Shown here: in pieces, positions 53,183 through 62,315 of the stretch
How the letters are laid out: each line of letters starts with the position of its first letter
Position numbering within the stretch: position 1 is the first letter of the stretch
NCBI RefSeq assembly: GCF_024734405.1
Contig: NZ_CP059556.1
Coordinates: 5,580,001-5,644,000 of the forward strand
From: Saccharopolyspora gregorii
Lineage (GTDB): Bacteria; Actinomycetota; Actinomycetes; Mycobacteriales; Pseudonocardiaceae
Reading direction: 5' to 3'
DNA: 64,000 nt
Position numbers and translations under genes: made by a program
Notes under the pieces: model-generated
Database searches by the model: none
What the model was told of the DNA's origin: nothing
Seen by the model: the letters and a program-made list of their open reading frames with translations, nothing else

Positions 53183-54229
53183 TCACGCGGCCGGGCGCAG
53201 CCGCTGCAAGGCCGCGGCTGCCACGATCACCAAGCCCTTGATCAGCAGCTGCATGTCGGTGTTGACGCTGTTCAAGCTCAAAATGTTGTTCAAGATCCCC
53301 AGCAGCAGCGCGCCCGCGATGGTGCCCACCACCGAACCGCGCCCGCCGGCGAGGCTCGTGCCGCCGACCACCACGGCCGCGATGCCGTCCAGCTCGTAGG
53401 CGAGGCCGTCGTTCGGGCTGCCCGCGTTCAGCTGGCCCGCGTGCACGATGCCCGCCAGCGCCGCGCAGAACCCGGACAGCGCGAACGCGATGATCTTCAC
53501 GCGGTTCACCGGGACGCCGGACAGCCGCGCCGCCTTCTCGTTGCCGCCGATCGCGTACAGGTGCCGCGAATAAGCGCTGTAGCGCAGGAACAGGATCGCC
53601 GCGACCGCCACCACCGCGAAGATCAACGCCGGGATCGGGACCACGCCGCCGAACGTCCGCTCCCCCAGCAGCGAGAACAGCATCGGCGCCTGCCCCGCGC
53701 CGTCGCCGTAGGAGATCTGCACCGTCTCCCCGCCCGACCACATCCGCGCCAGGCCGCGGGCGATGTTCAGGCCCGCCAACGTCACGATGAACGCCTGCAC
53801 GCCCAGCACCGCGACCGCGGCGCCCTGCAGCACCCCGAAGACCAGGCCGATCAGCAGCACCAGCAGCGCCGCCACCAGCACCCCGAAGTCGTCGTTGACC
53901 AGCAGCACCGCCGACCCCACCGCGGCCAAGCCCAGCACCGAGCCCACCGACAGGTCGATGCCGCCGATCAGGATCACGAACGTCAACCCGACCGCGATGA
54001 TCCCGATCTCCGAGACCGCGCGCACGATGTTGAACAGGTTGTCGCCGGTCAGGAACAGGATCTGGCCGTCGTCGCCGCGCGGGGACAGCACGATCGCCGC
54101 CAGGAACACCGCGACCAGGCCGAAGAAGCTCTGGAACCGGAACAGGGTCTCGACCCGCTGCCGCCTCGACCGGCCGGGCACCGGCTCCGGCGCGCCGGGC
54201 GCGACCTCCTGCCGCGTCTGCTCGCTCAT
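53183..54229 (-). CDS. Ribose-type sugar ABC permease
   Basis: This 348-residue membrane protein is of the RbsC/AraH class, with about nine hydrophobic spans. It has the family loops VILIGGIDLSVGSVLGLAAV near residue 85, AYSRHLYAIGGNEKAARLSG near residue 220 (ATPase contact) and ELDGIAAVVVGGTSLAGGRG near 280. The ATG at 54229 overlaps the ATPase stop. Confidence 0.94.
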   Translation of the reverse strand: MSEQTRQEVAPGAPEPVPGRSRRQRVETLFRFQSFFGLVAVFLAAIVLSPRGDDGQILFLTGDNLFNIVRAVSEIGIIAVGLTFVILIGGIDLSVGSVLGLAAVGSAVLLVNDDFGVLVAALLVLLIGLVFGVLQGAAVAVLGVQAFIVTLAGLNIARGLARMWSGGETVQISYGDGAGQAPMLFSLLGERTFGGVVPIPALIFAVVAVAAILFLRYSAYSRHLYAIGGNEKAARLSGVPVNRVKIIAFALSGFCAALAGIVHAGQLNAGSPNDGLAYELDGIAAVVVGGTSLAGGRGSVVGTIAGALLLGILNNILSLNSVNTDMQLLIKGLVIVAAAALQRLRPAA

Positions 54230-55815
54230 CGCGCTCCTCCCCCCGCGACGGGGCCGCGCCCCGTCTCGACAGCCGATGAATCACCTTCCGGCGACACCTT
54301 TTCCCCCATCGCGGCGGCCAACAATTCGGCTTCACCGGCCCGGGTGGTGTCGAACTCGGCGACGCTGCGGCCGTGCCGCAGCACCACCACGCGGTGGCAC
54401 ACGCCGGTCAGCTCCGGCAGCTCCGAGGACGCCAGCAGCACGCCGATGCCGCGCGCCGCGATCTCGCCCAGCAGCTCGTAGATCTCCGCCTTCGCGCCGA
54501 TGTCCACGCCGCGCGTCGGCTCGTCCAGCAGCAGCAACCGCGGCTCGGTCAGCAACATCCGGCCGAACACGACCTTCTGCTGGTTCCCGCCGGACAAGGT
54601 GCCGACCGGGTCGGCGATGCGCCCCAGCTTCACCTTCAGCCGGTCCACGCTGCGCTCGGTCGCCGCCACCTCGGCGCGGCCGCGCACCAACCCGGCGAAG
54701 CCGAGCCGGTGCACCACCGACAGCACCGTGTTCGCCCGCACCGAGTGCCCCAGCACCAGCCCCGAGGCGCGGCGGTCCTCCGGCACGAACGCGATGCCCC
54801 GGCGCAGCGCGTCCCGCGGCCCGCGCGGGCGCACCGGTTCGCCGCCCAGCTCCACCGAGCCCTCCCAGCGACCGGCCGGACCCGCGCCGAACAGCGATTC
54901 CAGCAGCTCGGTGCGGCCCGCCCCCAGCAGCCCGCACAGGCCGACGATCTCGCCCGCGCGCACCGACACGTCGATGCCGTCCGGTTCCCGCCTGCCCACC
55001 CGGTACCGGCGCGGCAGCACCCGGAGACCCGCGACCGAGAGCAGCTCCTCGCCGGGCGGCCGGTCGTCCGCGGTGCGGAACAGGGTGCGCACCGAGCGGC
55101 CCACCATCGCCGCCGCGGCCTGCTCGGCGGTGAGGTCGCGGGCGTCGAACTCGGCGACCCGGCGCCCGTTGCGCAGCACCGTCGCCCGGTCCGCGACCGC
55201 ACCGATCTCGTCCATCCGGTGCGAGATGTAGACGATGCCGGTGCCGCGCCTGCGCAGTTCCGCGATCACCGCGAACAACCGGTCCACTTCGGAGTGCGAC
55301 AGCGCCGAGGTCGGCTCGTCCATGATCAGGACCTTGGCGTCGAGGGACAGCGCCCGCGCGATCGTCACCAGCTGCTGCTCACCGACCCGCAGCTCGCCGA
55401 CCGGCCGGGCCGGGTCCAGTTCGATGCCGGTGCGGGACAGCAGTTCGCGGGTGCGCTGCGCCATCGCGCGGCGGTCCACCACACCCGCGCGGCGCAGCTC
55501 CCGGCCCAGGTACAGGTTGTCGGCTACCGACAGCGCGGGCACCAGGTCCAGCTCCTGGTGGATCATCGCGATGCCCGCCTGCTGCGCGTCCGAGGGCTTC
55601 GCGAAGCGCACCGGGGCGCCGTCCACCGCGATCGAGCCCTCGTGGTCGGCGATGTCGCCGGAGAGCACGCGCATCAACGTGGACTTGCCCGCGCCGTTCT
55701 CCCCCAGGAGCGCGTGGACCTCGCCCGCGTGCACGGTCAGGTCGATCCCGTCGCACGCCAGGACACCGCCGTAGCGTTTGGTGATGCCGGTCAGCTCTAC
55801 CAGTGGCGCTGCCAT
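54226..55815 (-). CDS. Ribose-type sugar ABC ATPase (two ATP domains)
   Basis: This 529-residue protein has two fused ATPase domains as in RbsA/AraG. The first has Walker A LLGENGAGKSTLMRVL near residue 38, signature LRVGEQQLVTIARAL and Walker B VLIMDEPTSAL. The second has the degenerate P-loop CGLLGAGRTELLESL near residue 290, signature LSGGNQQKVVFGRM and LLLLDEPTRGVDIGAK. The ATG at 55815 is preceded by GGGGGAAC. It is the first gene of the transport operon, behind a TTGACA promoter and a LacI operator. Confidence 0.95.
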   Translation of the reverse strand: MAAPLVELTGITKRYGGVLACDGIDLTVHAGEVHALLGENGAGKSTLMRVLSGDIADHEGSIAVDGAPVRFAKPSDAQQAGIAMIHQELDLVPALSVADNLYLGRELRRAGVVDRRAMAQRTRELLSRTGIELDPARPVGELRVGEQQLVTIARALSLDAKVLIMDEPTSALSHSEVDRLFAVIAELRRRGTGIVYISHRMDEIGAVADRATVLRNGRRVAEFDARDLTAEQAAAAMVGRSVRTLFRTADDRPPGEELLSVAGLRVLPRRYRVGRREPDGIDVSVRAGEIVGLCGLLGAGRTELLESLFGAGPAGRWEGSVELGGEPVRPRGPRDALRRGIAFVPEDRRASGLVLGHSVRANTVLSVVHRLGFAGLVRGRAEVAATERSVDRLKVKLGRIADPVGTLSGGNQQKVVFGRMLLTEPRLLLLDEPTRGVDIGAKAEIYELLGEIAARGIGVLLASSELPELTGVCHRVVVLRHGRSVAEFDTTRAGEAELLAAAMGEKVSPEGDSSAVETGRGPVAGGGAR

Positions 55816-55866
55816 GGTTCCCCCCGTCACCCGAGCGCTGTCATTCCGGAGCAACCGCGCGGAGCC

Positions 55867-55882
55867 GAGAAAACGATTGCTC
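55867..55882. promoter_or_regulatory. LacI-family operator 2 (copy of operator 1)
   Basis: The minus strand reads GAGCAATCGTTTTCTCGG, differing at one base from the plus-strand operator 1 sequence GAGCAATCGATTTCTCGG. The surrounding CCGAG and CTCGG extend the palindrome to 55865-55884. It starts two bases downstream of the -10 of the ABC operon promoter, as at operator 1. The regulator encoded at 38297-39286 is the obvious candidate. Confidence 0.82.
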
Positions 55883-55884
55883 GG

Positions 55885-55914
55885 ACGCTAAGAGTTTCCA
55901 GTTGCCTGTGTCAA
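55885..55914 (-). promoter_or_regulatory. Promoter of the sugar ABC operon
   Basis: On the minus strand TTGACA (55914-55909), spacer 18 bp, TAGCGT (55890-55885). Spacing, element sequences and distance to the operator equal those of the isomerase operon promoter at 38221-38250. Confidence 0.65.
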
Positions 55915-56056
55915 GGTTCACAGTCCACCCGCGGGCCGCCCAGCCGCCATTCGGCCGCGCGCGGACCTCGCAACGGTCACGAGGGCAGGAAGCACCGCAG
56001 CTAGGGGAACAACTTCCGGAGAGGTCGTTCCGCGGGCGTTCCTGACCGTTACGGTT

Positions 56057-56959
56057 GTGGCCGTGACCGCCACTCGCGAGCGCCAGAGCGCACCCTCTCC
56101 CGACAACGGCGCCCCACACTGGGCAGAACGGTCCGCTTTCCGCACCCGCGGCGTCCCGCTATGGGCGGCGGTGCTGATCGCCGCCGGCGGCACCGCGCTC
56201 GGCGCCGGGCTCGACCTGCTCATCAGCGGCACCCCCGGACTGATCTTCAAGATCGGCCTGTTCCTCGGGTGCGTGGCCGGGGTGGCGCTGGTGCGGCGGG
56301 AGAGCCTGTTCGGCCCGATGGTGCAGCCGCCGCTGGTCGCCACCGTGGTCATGCCGCTGCTGGTGCTGTTGTTCGGCGGCGGGGGCGGCAGCGGGATGAT
56401 GGGCAAGGCGCTGGGCGTCGTGCAGCCGATCATCGCCGGCTTCCCGATGATGGCGATCACCACCGCGCTCTGCCTCGCGTTCGGGCTCGCCCGGATGTTC
56501 TGGCTGGAACGCCACGACGCCGAGAACGACCTGGACCCGGCCGACCAGCCCACCAAGAAGCGCAAGCCGGTGAAGCCGCCGAAGGAGGCCGCGGAGCGGC
56601 CGGCCCGCAAGCGGCGGCCCGCCGAGGACGAGAAGCGCCCCTCCGCCCGCTCCCGCGACGGCTCCGGGCGGCCCCGCCGCCCCGCCGAGCAGGGCGGCCG
56701 CCCCCGCGACGCCGCGGCGGGCAAGCGCGAACCGCGCCCCGACCGGGGAACTCCGCCGGCGCGCGGCGAACGCGGCACGCCCCCCGCTCGCGGCGGCACC
56801 CCCGGACGCGGCGCCCAGCCCGGCCGGGCCCCGCGCGGCGAAGGCCGCGGTGAAGGCCGTCCCCGTCCCGCCCCCGGGCGCGGACGCCCCGAGCCGAAGC
56901 GGGACGACCCGGCGCGCAGGCCCCGCCGCCCGCGCCGCGACGACGACTTCTTCGACTGA
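56057..56959 (+). CDS. DUF6542-type membrane protein with basic disordered tail
   Basis: This 300-residue protein has four membrane spans (about residues 33-56, 64-80, 91-110 and 122-147) and a long Arg/Pro/Lys-rich, probably disordered cytoplasmic tail (about 150-300) ending in the acidic DDDFFD. This arrangement is known next to ispH (lytB) in actinobacteria and is annotated DUF6542; its role is unknown. The start is GTG at 56057, with GTG at 56063 an alternative. Confidence 0.82.
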   Translation: MAVTATRERQSAPSPDNGAPHWAERSAFRTRGVPLWAAVLIAAGGTALGAGLDLLISGTPGLIFKIGLFLGCVAGVALVRRESLFGPMVQPPLVATVVMPLLVLLFGGGGGSGMMGKALGVVQPIIAGFPMMAITTALCLAFGLARMFWLERHDAENDLDPADQPTKKRKPVKPPKEAAERPARKRRPAEDEKRPSARSRDGSGRPRRPAEQGGRPRDAAAGKREPRPDRGTPPARGERGTPPARGGTPGRGAQPGRAPRGEGRGEGRPRPAPGRGRPEPKRDDPARRPRRPRRDDDFFD

Positions 56960-56990
56960 AGGACGCTGGAGCCCCTGCCCAGCGCAGCAG

Positions 56991-57026
56991 AACGGCCCGC
57001 CGACCGATCAGGTCGAGCGGGCCGTT
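56991..57026. terminator. Terminator between the DUF6542 gene and ispH
   Basis: AACGGCCCGC (56991-57000) and GCGGGCCGTT (57017-57026) form a perfect 10-bp stem, followed by TTCGCG. It lies between convergent genes. Confidence 0.7.
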
Positions 57027-57102
57027 TCGCGTTCGCGTGCTCGCCAGGTGGTCGCGCTCCCTCAGCGGCGGACCACCCGGCCCCTCCCGCGGGAGGGAGC
57101 GG

Positions 57103-58164
57103 TCAGCGGACGCCCTTCGGCGCGTCCGGGTTCTCCTTGAGGTCCTTGCGGAGCTCCCGCGGCAGCGCGAAGGTGATCTTCTCGTTGGCGGTGGTGACCT
57201 CTTCGACCTCGCCGTCCCAGCCACGCTCGGCGAGGTGCTCCAGCACCTGCATCACCAGCACGTCCGGCACCGAAGCACCGCTGGTGACGCCGACCGTGCC
57301 GACGCCCTCCAGCCAGGAGTCCTCGATCTGGTTCGCGTAGTCGATCAGGTGCGAGTCGTTCGCGCCCGCCTGCAGCGCGACCTCGACGAGCCGCTTCGAG
57401 TTCGAGGAGTTCTGCGAGCCGACGACCAGCACCAGGTCGCACTCGGCGGCCATCGCCTTCACCGCGAACTGGCGGTTCGAGGTGGCGTAGCAGATGTCGT
57501 CGCTCGGCGGCGCCTGCAGATCGGGGAAGCGCTCCTTGATCTGGTCGACCCGCTCCATCGTCTCGTCGACGCTGAGGGTGGTCTGCGACAGCCACACGAC
57601 CTTGTTCGGGTCGCGGACGTGCACCTTGTCCACGTCCTCCGGCTTGTCGACGAGCTGCACGCGGTCCGGCGCCTCACCGGCGGTGCCTTCGACCTCCTCG
57701 TGGCCCTCGTGGCCGATCAGCAGGATGTCGTAGTCGTCGCGGGCGAACCGGTTGACCTCCTTGTGCACCTTCGTGACCAGCGGGCAGGTCGCGTCGATGG
57801 TGCGCAGGTTCCGGGTCTTGGCCTCCTCGTGCACCGCGGGGCTGACGCCGTGCGCGGAGAACACCACCAGCGCGCCCTCGGGGACCTCGTCGGTCTCGTC
57901 CACGAAGATCACGCCGCGGTCCTGGAGCGTCTCCACCACATGCTTGTTGTGCACGATCTCCTTGCGCACGTACACGGGCGGGCCGTAGGTGTCCAGCGCC
58001 TTCTCGACCGTGATGACCGCGCGGTCCACGCCTGCGCAGTAGCCACGGGGCTTGGCGAGCAGGACGCGCTTGGTGCGTCCGCCCTCGGAAGTGCCCTGGT
58101 CGGAGGTGCCTTGGTCAAGGTCACTCGGTGCGAGGCGATCGGCGGCCTGCGGCGAGGTGCTCAT
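57103..58164 (-). CDS. ispH: 4-hydroxy-3-methylbut-2-enyl diphosphate reductase
   Basis: This 353-residue iron-sulfur enzyme carries out the last step of the MEP isoprenoid pathway, reducing HMBPP to IPP and DMAPP. Cluster cysteines are in [13 protein letters not shown] (near residue 41), [15 protein letters not shown] (near 130) and the C-terminal half. The conserved [14 protein letters not shown] segment and [14 protein letters not shown] are present. The start is ATG at 58164, and the N-terminal extension contains the short tandem [10 protein letters not shown]. Order with xseA/xseB/glpX is similar to mycobacteria. Confidence 0.96.
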   Translation of the reverse strand: MSTSPQAADRLAPSDLDQGTSDQGTSEGGRTKRVLLAKPRGYCAGVDRAVITVEKALDTYGPPVYVRKEIVHNKHVVETLQDRGVIFVDETDEVPEGALVVFSAHGVSPAVHEEAKTRNLRTIDATCPLVTKVHKEVNRFARDDYDILLIGHEGHEEVEGTAGEAPDRVQLVDKPEDVDKVHVRDPNKVVWLSQTTLSVDETMERVDQIKERFPDLQAPPSDDICYATSNRQFAVKAMAAECDLVLVVGSQNSSNSKRLVEVALQAGANDSHLIDYANQIEDSWLEGVGTVGVTSGASVPDVLVMQVLEHLAERGWDGEVEEVTTANEKITFALPRELRKDLKENPDAPKGVR

Positions 58165-58409
58165 GCCGTCCAGGGTACGGACCACCCCGCGACGGGTCAG
58201 CCCTGCGGTCACCTGCCGAGGCGGTACCGAGCGTCACCCTCCCCGCTACCGGTGGACACCCGTGGCGCGGGACGCGGCGGTCAACGGTGACCGACCGCCA
58301 CCGGGCGCCCCCGGGGTACCGCCGGAATCCGCAACCGGCCCGCACCTCCGGGCGAAGCTGCGGTGCCCGGCCGATGGTTTCCGCGGCGCGAGTGCGGGAG
58401 GCTGGGGCC

Positions 58410-58859
58410 ATGTCGACGTACCCCTTGCCGATCCGCGTCGCGGCCGGACTCGCGGCCGTCACCGCCGAGCAGACCCGGCGGCTGCCCGCCCAGCTGCTCG
58501 GGTTGCCGCTGACCGTGGCCAGCCAGGCCCTCCAGCTGTCGATGCGGATGCAGCAGCAGATCACCGAACTGGCCATCCGCGGCGACGAGGCGCTCGGCGC
58601 CTGGGACCGCGGCGAGGACCAGCCGGAGTGGGCCACCTTCGACGAGGACGAACCCGCGCCCGCCGCACCCGTCCCGGACGACGCGGGCGTGCTCGCCGGC
58701 TACGAGGGCATCACGCTGCCCCAGCTCCGCGGCAGGCTGCGCGGCTTCTCCACCGCCGAGGTCGAGGCCATGCTCGACCACGAGCGGGCGAACCAGCAGC
58801 GCCCCGAGTTCCTGCGGATGCTCGGCAACCGGCTCGAACGCCTCCGCACCGAGAACTGA
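58410..58859 (+). CDS. Lipid-droplet-associated-type protein (Rv1109c-like)
   Basis: This 149-residue protein has an N-terminal amphipathic, Leu/Ala-rich region (about residues 1-60, VAAGLAAVTAEQTRRLPAQ and SQALQLSMRM) and an acidic linker. A C-terminal motif EGITLPQLRGRLRGFSTAEV and the DHERANQQRPEFLRML tail follow. The same small gene precedes xseA in mycobacteria and is called lipid droplet-associated there. GGGAGG precedes the ATG at 58410. Confidence 0.8.
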   Translation: MSTYPLPIRVAAGLAAVTAEQTRRLPAQLLGLPLTVASQALQLSMRMQQQITELAIRGDEALGAWDRGEDQPEWATFDEDEPAPAAPVPDDAGVLAGYEGITLPQLRGRLRGFSTAEVEAMLDHERANQQRPEFLRMLGNRLERLRTEN

Positions 58860-58916
58860 CGCGCCGCCCCGCCCCGACGGGGAACGGCCGTATGATCGCG
58901 CCGCCCAAGCCCGGAC

Positions 58917-60176
58917 GTGGAAGGAGCGGTCCTGAACGCCCCCGCCAACCCACCGCCGACCAGCGCGGAAGACCCGTGGCCGGTGCGCACCGTGGCCCGC
59001 AAGATCGCCGACTGGATCCACCGGCTCGGCACCATCTGGGTCGAAGGCCAGATCACGCAGATCTCGCAACGGCCCGGCGCCGCCACCTCCTTCCTCACCC
59101 TGCGCGACCCGTCCGCCGAGGTGTCGCTGACGTTGACCTGCGCGTCCTCGCTGCTGCGCAAGCAGGACCCGCCGCTGACCGACGGCAGCCGCGTCGTGGT
59201 GCACGGCAAGCCCACGTTCTTCACCGGCCGCGGGACGTTGAGCCTGCGGGTGGACGAGATCCGCGCCGTCGGCATCGGTGAACTGCTCGCCCGCATCGAA
59301 CGGCTCCGCCAGCTGCTCAAGGCGGAAGGCCTGTTCGACCCGGCGCGCAAGCGGCGGCTGCCGTTCCTGCCGAACAAGGTCGGCCTGATCACCGGGCGGG
59401 CGTCCGCGGCCGAGCACGACGTGCTCAGCAACGCGCGGCTGCGCTGGCCGTCGGTGCGCTTCGAGATCCGCAACGTGGCCGTGCAGGGCTCGACCGCGGT
59501 GCCGCAGATCCTCGACGTGCTGGGCGAGCTCGACCGCGACCCCGAGGTGGACGTGATCGTGCTGGCCCGCGGGGGCGGCAGCGTCGAGGACCTGCTGCCG
59601 TTCTCCGACGAGGCGCTGTGCCGCGCGGTGTCGACCTGCCGCACGCCGGTGGTCAGCGCGATCGGGCACGAGCCGGACTCGCCGCTGCTGGACCACGTCG
59701 CCGACGTCCGCTGCTCCACCCCGACCGGCGCGGGCAAGCGCGTCGTTCCGGACATGGCGGAGGAGACCCAGCGGGTGCACCAGCTCCGCGACCGCGCGCG
59801 ACGAGCGCTACACGGATGGGTGGATCGCGAGCGCAGGCTGCTGGATTCGCTGCGCAGCAGGCCCGCGCTGGCCGACCCGCACGGCCCGCTGGACCGCAGA
59901 TCAGAACAGGTCCAGGTCGGACGGGACCGCGCGCGGCGCGCCATCACGGGCGTGCTCACCGCCGAAGGGCATGCGATGACCGCGACTCGATCTCGCTTGA
60001 CGACCCTCGGTCCTGCGGCCACTCTTGCTCGCGGGTACGCGATCGTGCAGCGCGTCGAGCCCGACGGGGCCGACGGAGTGCTGCGCTCGATCGACCAGGC
60101 CCCGGCGGGAACCACGTTGCGGGTCCGCGTCGTTGACGGAGCGGTGCACGCCGTGGTGCCCGGCGGAACGGAGTAG
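58917..60176 (+). CDS. xseA: Exodeoxyribonuclease VII large subunit
   Basis: This 419-residue nuclease degrades single-stranded DNA with XseB. An OB-fold domain (about residues 20-110, [20 protein letters not shown] and [16 protein letters not shown]) is followed by the catalytic core ([47 protein letters not shown]). The start is uncertain: the GTG at 58917 is followed within the gene by AAGGAG, which could serve a CTG start at 58932. Confidence 0.94.
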   Translation: MEGAVLNAPANPPPTSAEDPWPVRTVARKIADWIHRLGTIWVEGQITQISQRPGAATSFLTLRDPSAEVSLTLTCASSLLRKQDPPLTDGSRVVVHGKPTFFTGRGTLSLRVDEIRAVGIGELLARIERLRQLLKAEGLFDPARKRRLPFLPNKVGLITGRASAAEHDVLSNARLRWPSVRFEIRNVAVQGSTAVPQILDVLGELDRDPEVDVIVLARGGGSVEDLLPFSDEALCRAVSTCRTPVVSAIGHEPDSPLLDHVADVRCSTPTGAGKRVVPDMAEETQRVHQLRDRARRALHGWVDRERRLLDSLRSRPALADPHGPLDRRSEQVQVGRDRARRAITGVLTAEGHAMTATRSRLTTLGPAATLARGYAIVQRVEPDGADGVLRSIDQAPAGTTLRVRVVDGAVHAVVPGGTE

Positions 60177-60195
60177 TGGAACGAGGGAGGTCGTG

Positions 60196-60603
60196 GTGCG
60201 GGGACAGCAGGAGCCCACATTCCTCCCCTTGACGGTGGCCGTCACGCGCTCGCCGAAGTTGCACGACGCCGAGCAGGTCCGGCGGTGCGCGCGGGAGGCC
60301 GACCTGGCCGCCGCGCGTTGCTGGAACGCGCTGCTCGGCGGTTGCGACTCCACCGAGCGCCGGACGCTGCCGCTGAAGCTGCGGGCGCTGGCCGACGCCA
60401 CGTCCGAGTACGCGGGCGGCCGGTGGTGGGTGGGCCGCGGATCCGCCCACCGACGTAGGGTCGTCGAAGCGCAGTTGCGCATCAACGACGCGGTCCGGGA
60501 AGGCGACGGCGCCGAGTTCGCCGAGGCGTTCATCGGCTACGACCAGGCCATCGCGACCGCCGTGGTGTCCGTACCCAGCAAGCTGGAGAGCCCCACCCCG
60601 TGA
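60196..60603 (+). CDS. Unknown protein between xseA and xseB
   Basis: This 135-residue soluble protein starts at GTG 60196, five bases after GGAGG; GTG 60193 is an alternative. Most of it is helical with conserved-looking Cys and Trp residues ([43 protein letters not shown]). No family is recognised. Insertion between two exonuclease VII subunit genes with overlap to xseB (stop at 60603, xseB start at 60600) suggests it is co-translated with them. A nuclease accessory role is only a guess. Confidence 0.65.
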   Translation: MRGQQEPTFLPLTVAVTRSPKLHDAEQVRRCAREADLAAARCWNALLGGCDSTERRTLPLKLRALADATSEYAGGRWWVGRGSAHRRRVVEAQLRINDAVREGDGAEFAEAFIGYDQAIATAVVSVPSKLESPTP

Positions 60604-60863
60604 CGAAGAACGAGCAGGACGAGCACTTCGACCCGGTCGCCGACCACCCGGACGTCGCCGAGCTGGGCTACGAGCCGGCGCGGGACGAACTGGCCGACGT
60701 GGTCAAGCGGCTCGAAGCCGGTGGCCTGTCCCTGGAGGAGTCGCTGTCGCTGTGGGAACGCGGCGAAGCCCTCGCCGCCGTGTGCGAGCGGCACCTCGCG
60801 GGCGCGCGCGAACGCGTCGACCGCGCCCTCGCCTCCGTGGAGGAGCCCGGCGAAGACCGGTAG
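60600..60863 (+). CDS. xseB: Exodeoxyribonuclease VII small subunit
   Basis: This 87-residue helical protein has the family motif [43 protein letters not shown] (residues 24-66, in parts). It forms the multi-copy small subunit of exonuclease VII. The GTG start overlaps the end of the preceding gene. Confidence 0.95.
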   Translation: MTKNEQDEHFDPVADHPDVAELGYEPARDELADVVKRLEAGGLSLEESLSLWERGEALAAVCERHLAGARERVDRALASVEEPGEDR

Positions 60864-60980
60864 TGGGCTCGCCCACGTGCCCCGGCTCCGAGCTGCGCGA
60901 TCTGCGAAGATCCGACGAGCAGGGCGCGCGGAGCCGGCGCGTGCTGCCGATGGAGTCAGCTCGCCATACCGGGAGGCGCG

Positions 60981-62024
60981 ATGAGCACGTCCACCACGCA
61001 GGGCCGCCACGAGGCGCCCGACCGCAACCTGGCCATGGAACTGGTCCGGGTCACCGAGGCCGCGGCGATGGCCGCGGGACGCTGGGTCGGTCGCGGCGAC
61101 AAGAACTCCGGTGACGGCGCCGCGGTGGATGCCATGCGCAAGCTGATCGGCACCGTCTCGATGCAGGGCGTCGTCGTCATCGGCGAGGGCGAGAAGGACG
61201 AAGCGCCGATGCTGTTCAACGGCGAGGAGGTCGGCAACGGCGCAGGCCCCGAGGTGGACGTCGCCGTCGACCCGATCGACGGCACGACGTTGCTGAGCAA
61301 GGGCATGCCGAACGCGCTGGCCGTGCTCGCCGTCGCCGAGCGCGGCGCCATGTTCGACCCGTCCGCGGTGTTCTACATGGAGAAGCTCGCCGTCGGGCCG
61401 GAGGCCGCCGGGGTGGTGGACCTGAACGCGCCGACCGCGGAGAACATCCGCCGCGTCGCGAAGGCCAAGCACATCGACGTCTCCGACGTCACGGTGTGCA
61501 TCCTGGACCGGCCGCGGCACGAGGACCTGGTCCGCGAGGTCCGCGAGGCGGGCGCGCGCATCCAGTTCATCTCCGACGGCGACGTGGCCGGGGCGATCGC
61601 CGCGGCCCGCCCGGACAGCGGCGTCGACATGCTCATCGGCATCGGCGGCACGCCGGAGGGCATCATCACCGCGGCCGCGCTCAAGTGCATGGACGGGGAG
61701 ATCCAGACCCGGCTGTGGCCGAAGGACGACGCGGAGCGGCAGCAGGCGCTCGACGCCGGGCACGACGTGGAGCAGGTGCTGACCACCTCGGACCTGGTGC
61801 GCGGGGACAACGTGTTCTTCTGCGCCACCGGCATCACCGACGGCGCGCTGCTCAAGGGCGTGCACTACCGGGCGAACCGGTGCAGCACCCAGTCGATCGT
61901 GATGCGGTCGAAGTCGGGCACGGTGCGGGTGATCGAGGGCCTGCACAAGCTGACGAAGCTGCGCGAGTACTCGGACGTGGAGCTGGGCGGCGACGAGGGC
62001 GGCAGGCACGGCCTGCTCCCCTGA
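60981..62024 (+). CDS. glpX: Class II fructose-1,6-bisphosphatase
   Basis: This 347-residue GlpX-type phosphatase acts in gluconeogenesis. Metal and substrate motifs are [15 protein letters not shown] near residue 40, [14 protein letters not shown] near 70 and [19 protein letters not shown] near 95, with [19 protein letters not shown] later. In actinobacteria this is usually the main FBPase. The same neighbourhood occurs in mycobacteria. Confidence 0.97.
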   Translation: MSTSTTQGRHEAPDRNLAMELVRVTEAAAMAAGRWVGRGDKNSGDGAAVDAMRKLIGTVSMQGVVVIGEGEKDEAPMLFNGEEVGNGAGPEVDVAVDPIDGTTLLSKGMPNALAVLAVAERGAMFDPSAVFYMEKLAVGPEAAGVVDLNAPTAENIRRVAKAKHIDVSDVTVCILDRPRHEDLVREVREAGARIQFISDGDVAGAIAAARPDSGVDMLIGIGGTPEGIITAAALKCMDGEIQTRLWPKDDAERQQALDAGHDVEQVLTTSDLVRGDNVFFCATGITDGALLKGVHYRANRCSTQSIVMRSKSGTVRVIEGLHKLTKLREYSDVELGGDEGGRHGLLP

Positions 62025-62035
62025 TCGCCGCGACC

Positions 62036-62070
62036 GGACCGCCCGTCCCGCACGCCGGGGCGGGCGGTCC
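62036..62070 (+). terminator. Terminator after glpX
   Basis: GGACCGCCCG (62036-62045) pairs with CGGGCGGTCC (62061-62070), and the stem extends inward with one wobble pair. It begins 12 bases after the glpX stop. Confidence 0.7.
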
Positions 62071-62315
62071 GTCGTGTCGCGGGGAGCTGTTTTTCCCGGT
62101 ATTTCCCCGAATCGGCCATCAGGCCGGTGTTGACCTGCACCGGAGCCGCGTTCGGCCGGGTGGGTACCGTCGTTGGAGCGACGTGAAGACCCACCTAAGT
62201 GGGTGCCTCGGATGAGTGAAGATCCTTACCGTCAGTGGTCACTCGGCCCGCCGCACCGGACCGAGCACCACCCCGGACCGTCCCAGGACCGGGCACACGG
62301 AAGGACTCGTCCCCC

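Noticed and set aside
58085-58125. Short tandem repeat at the ispH 5' end as a possible regulatory repeat
   Set aside because: It encodes [10 protein letters not shown] in a variable N-terminal extension; no sign of a binding site.
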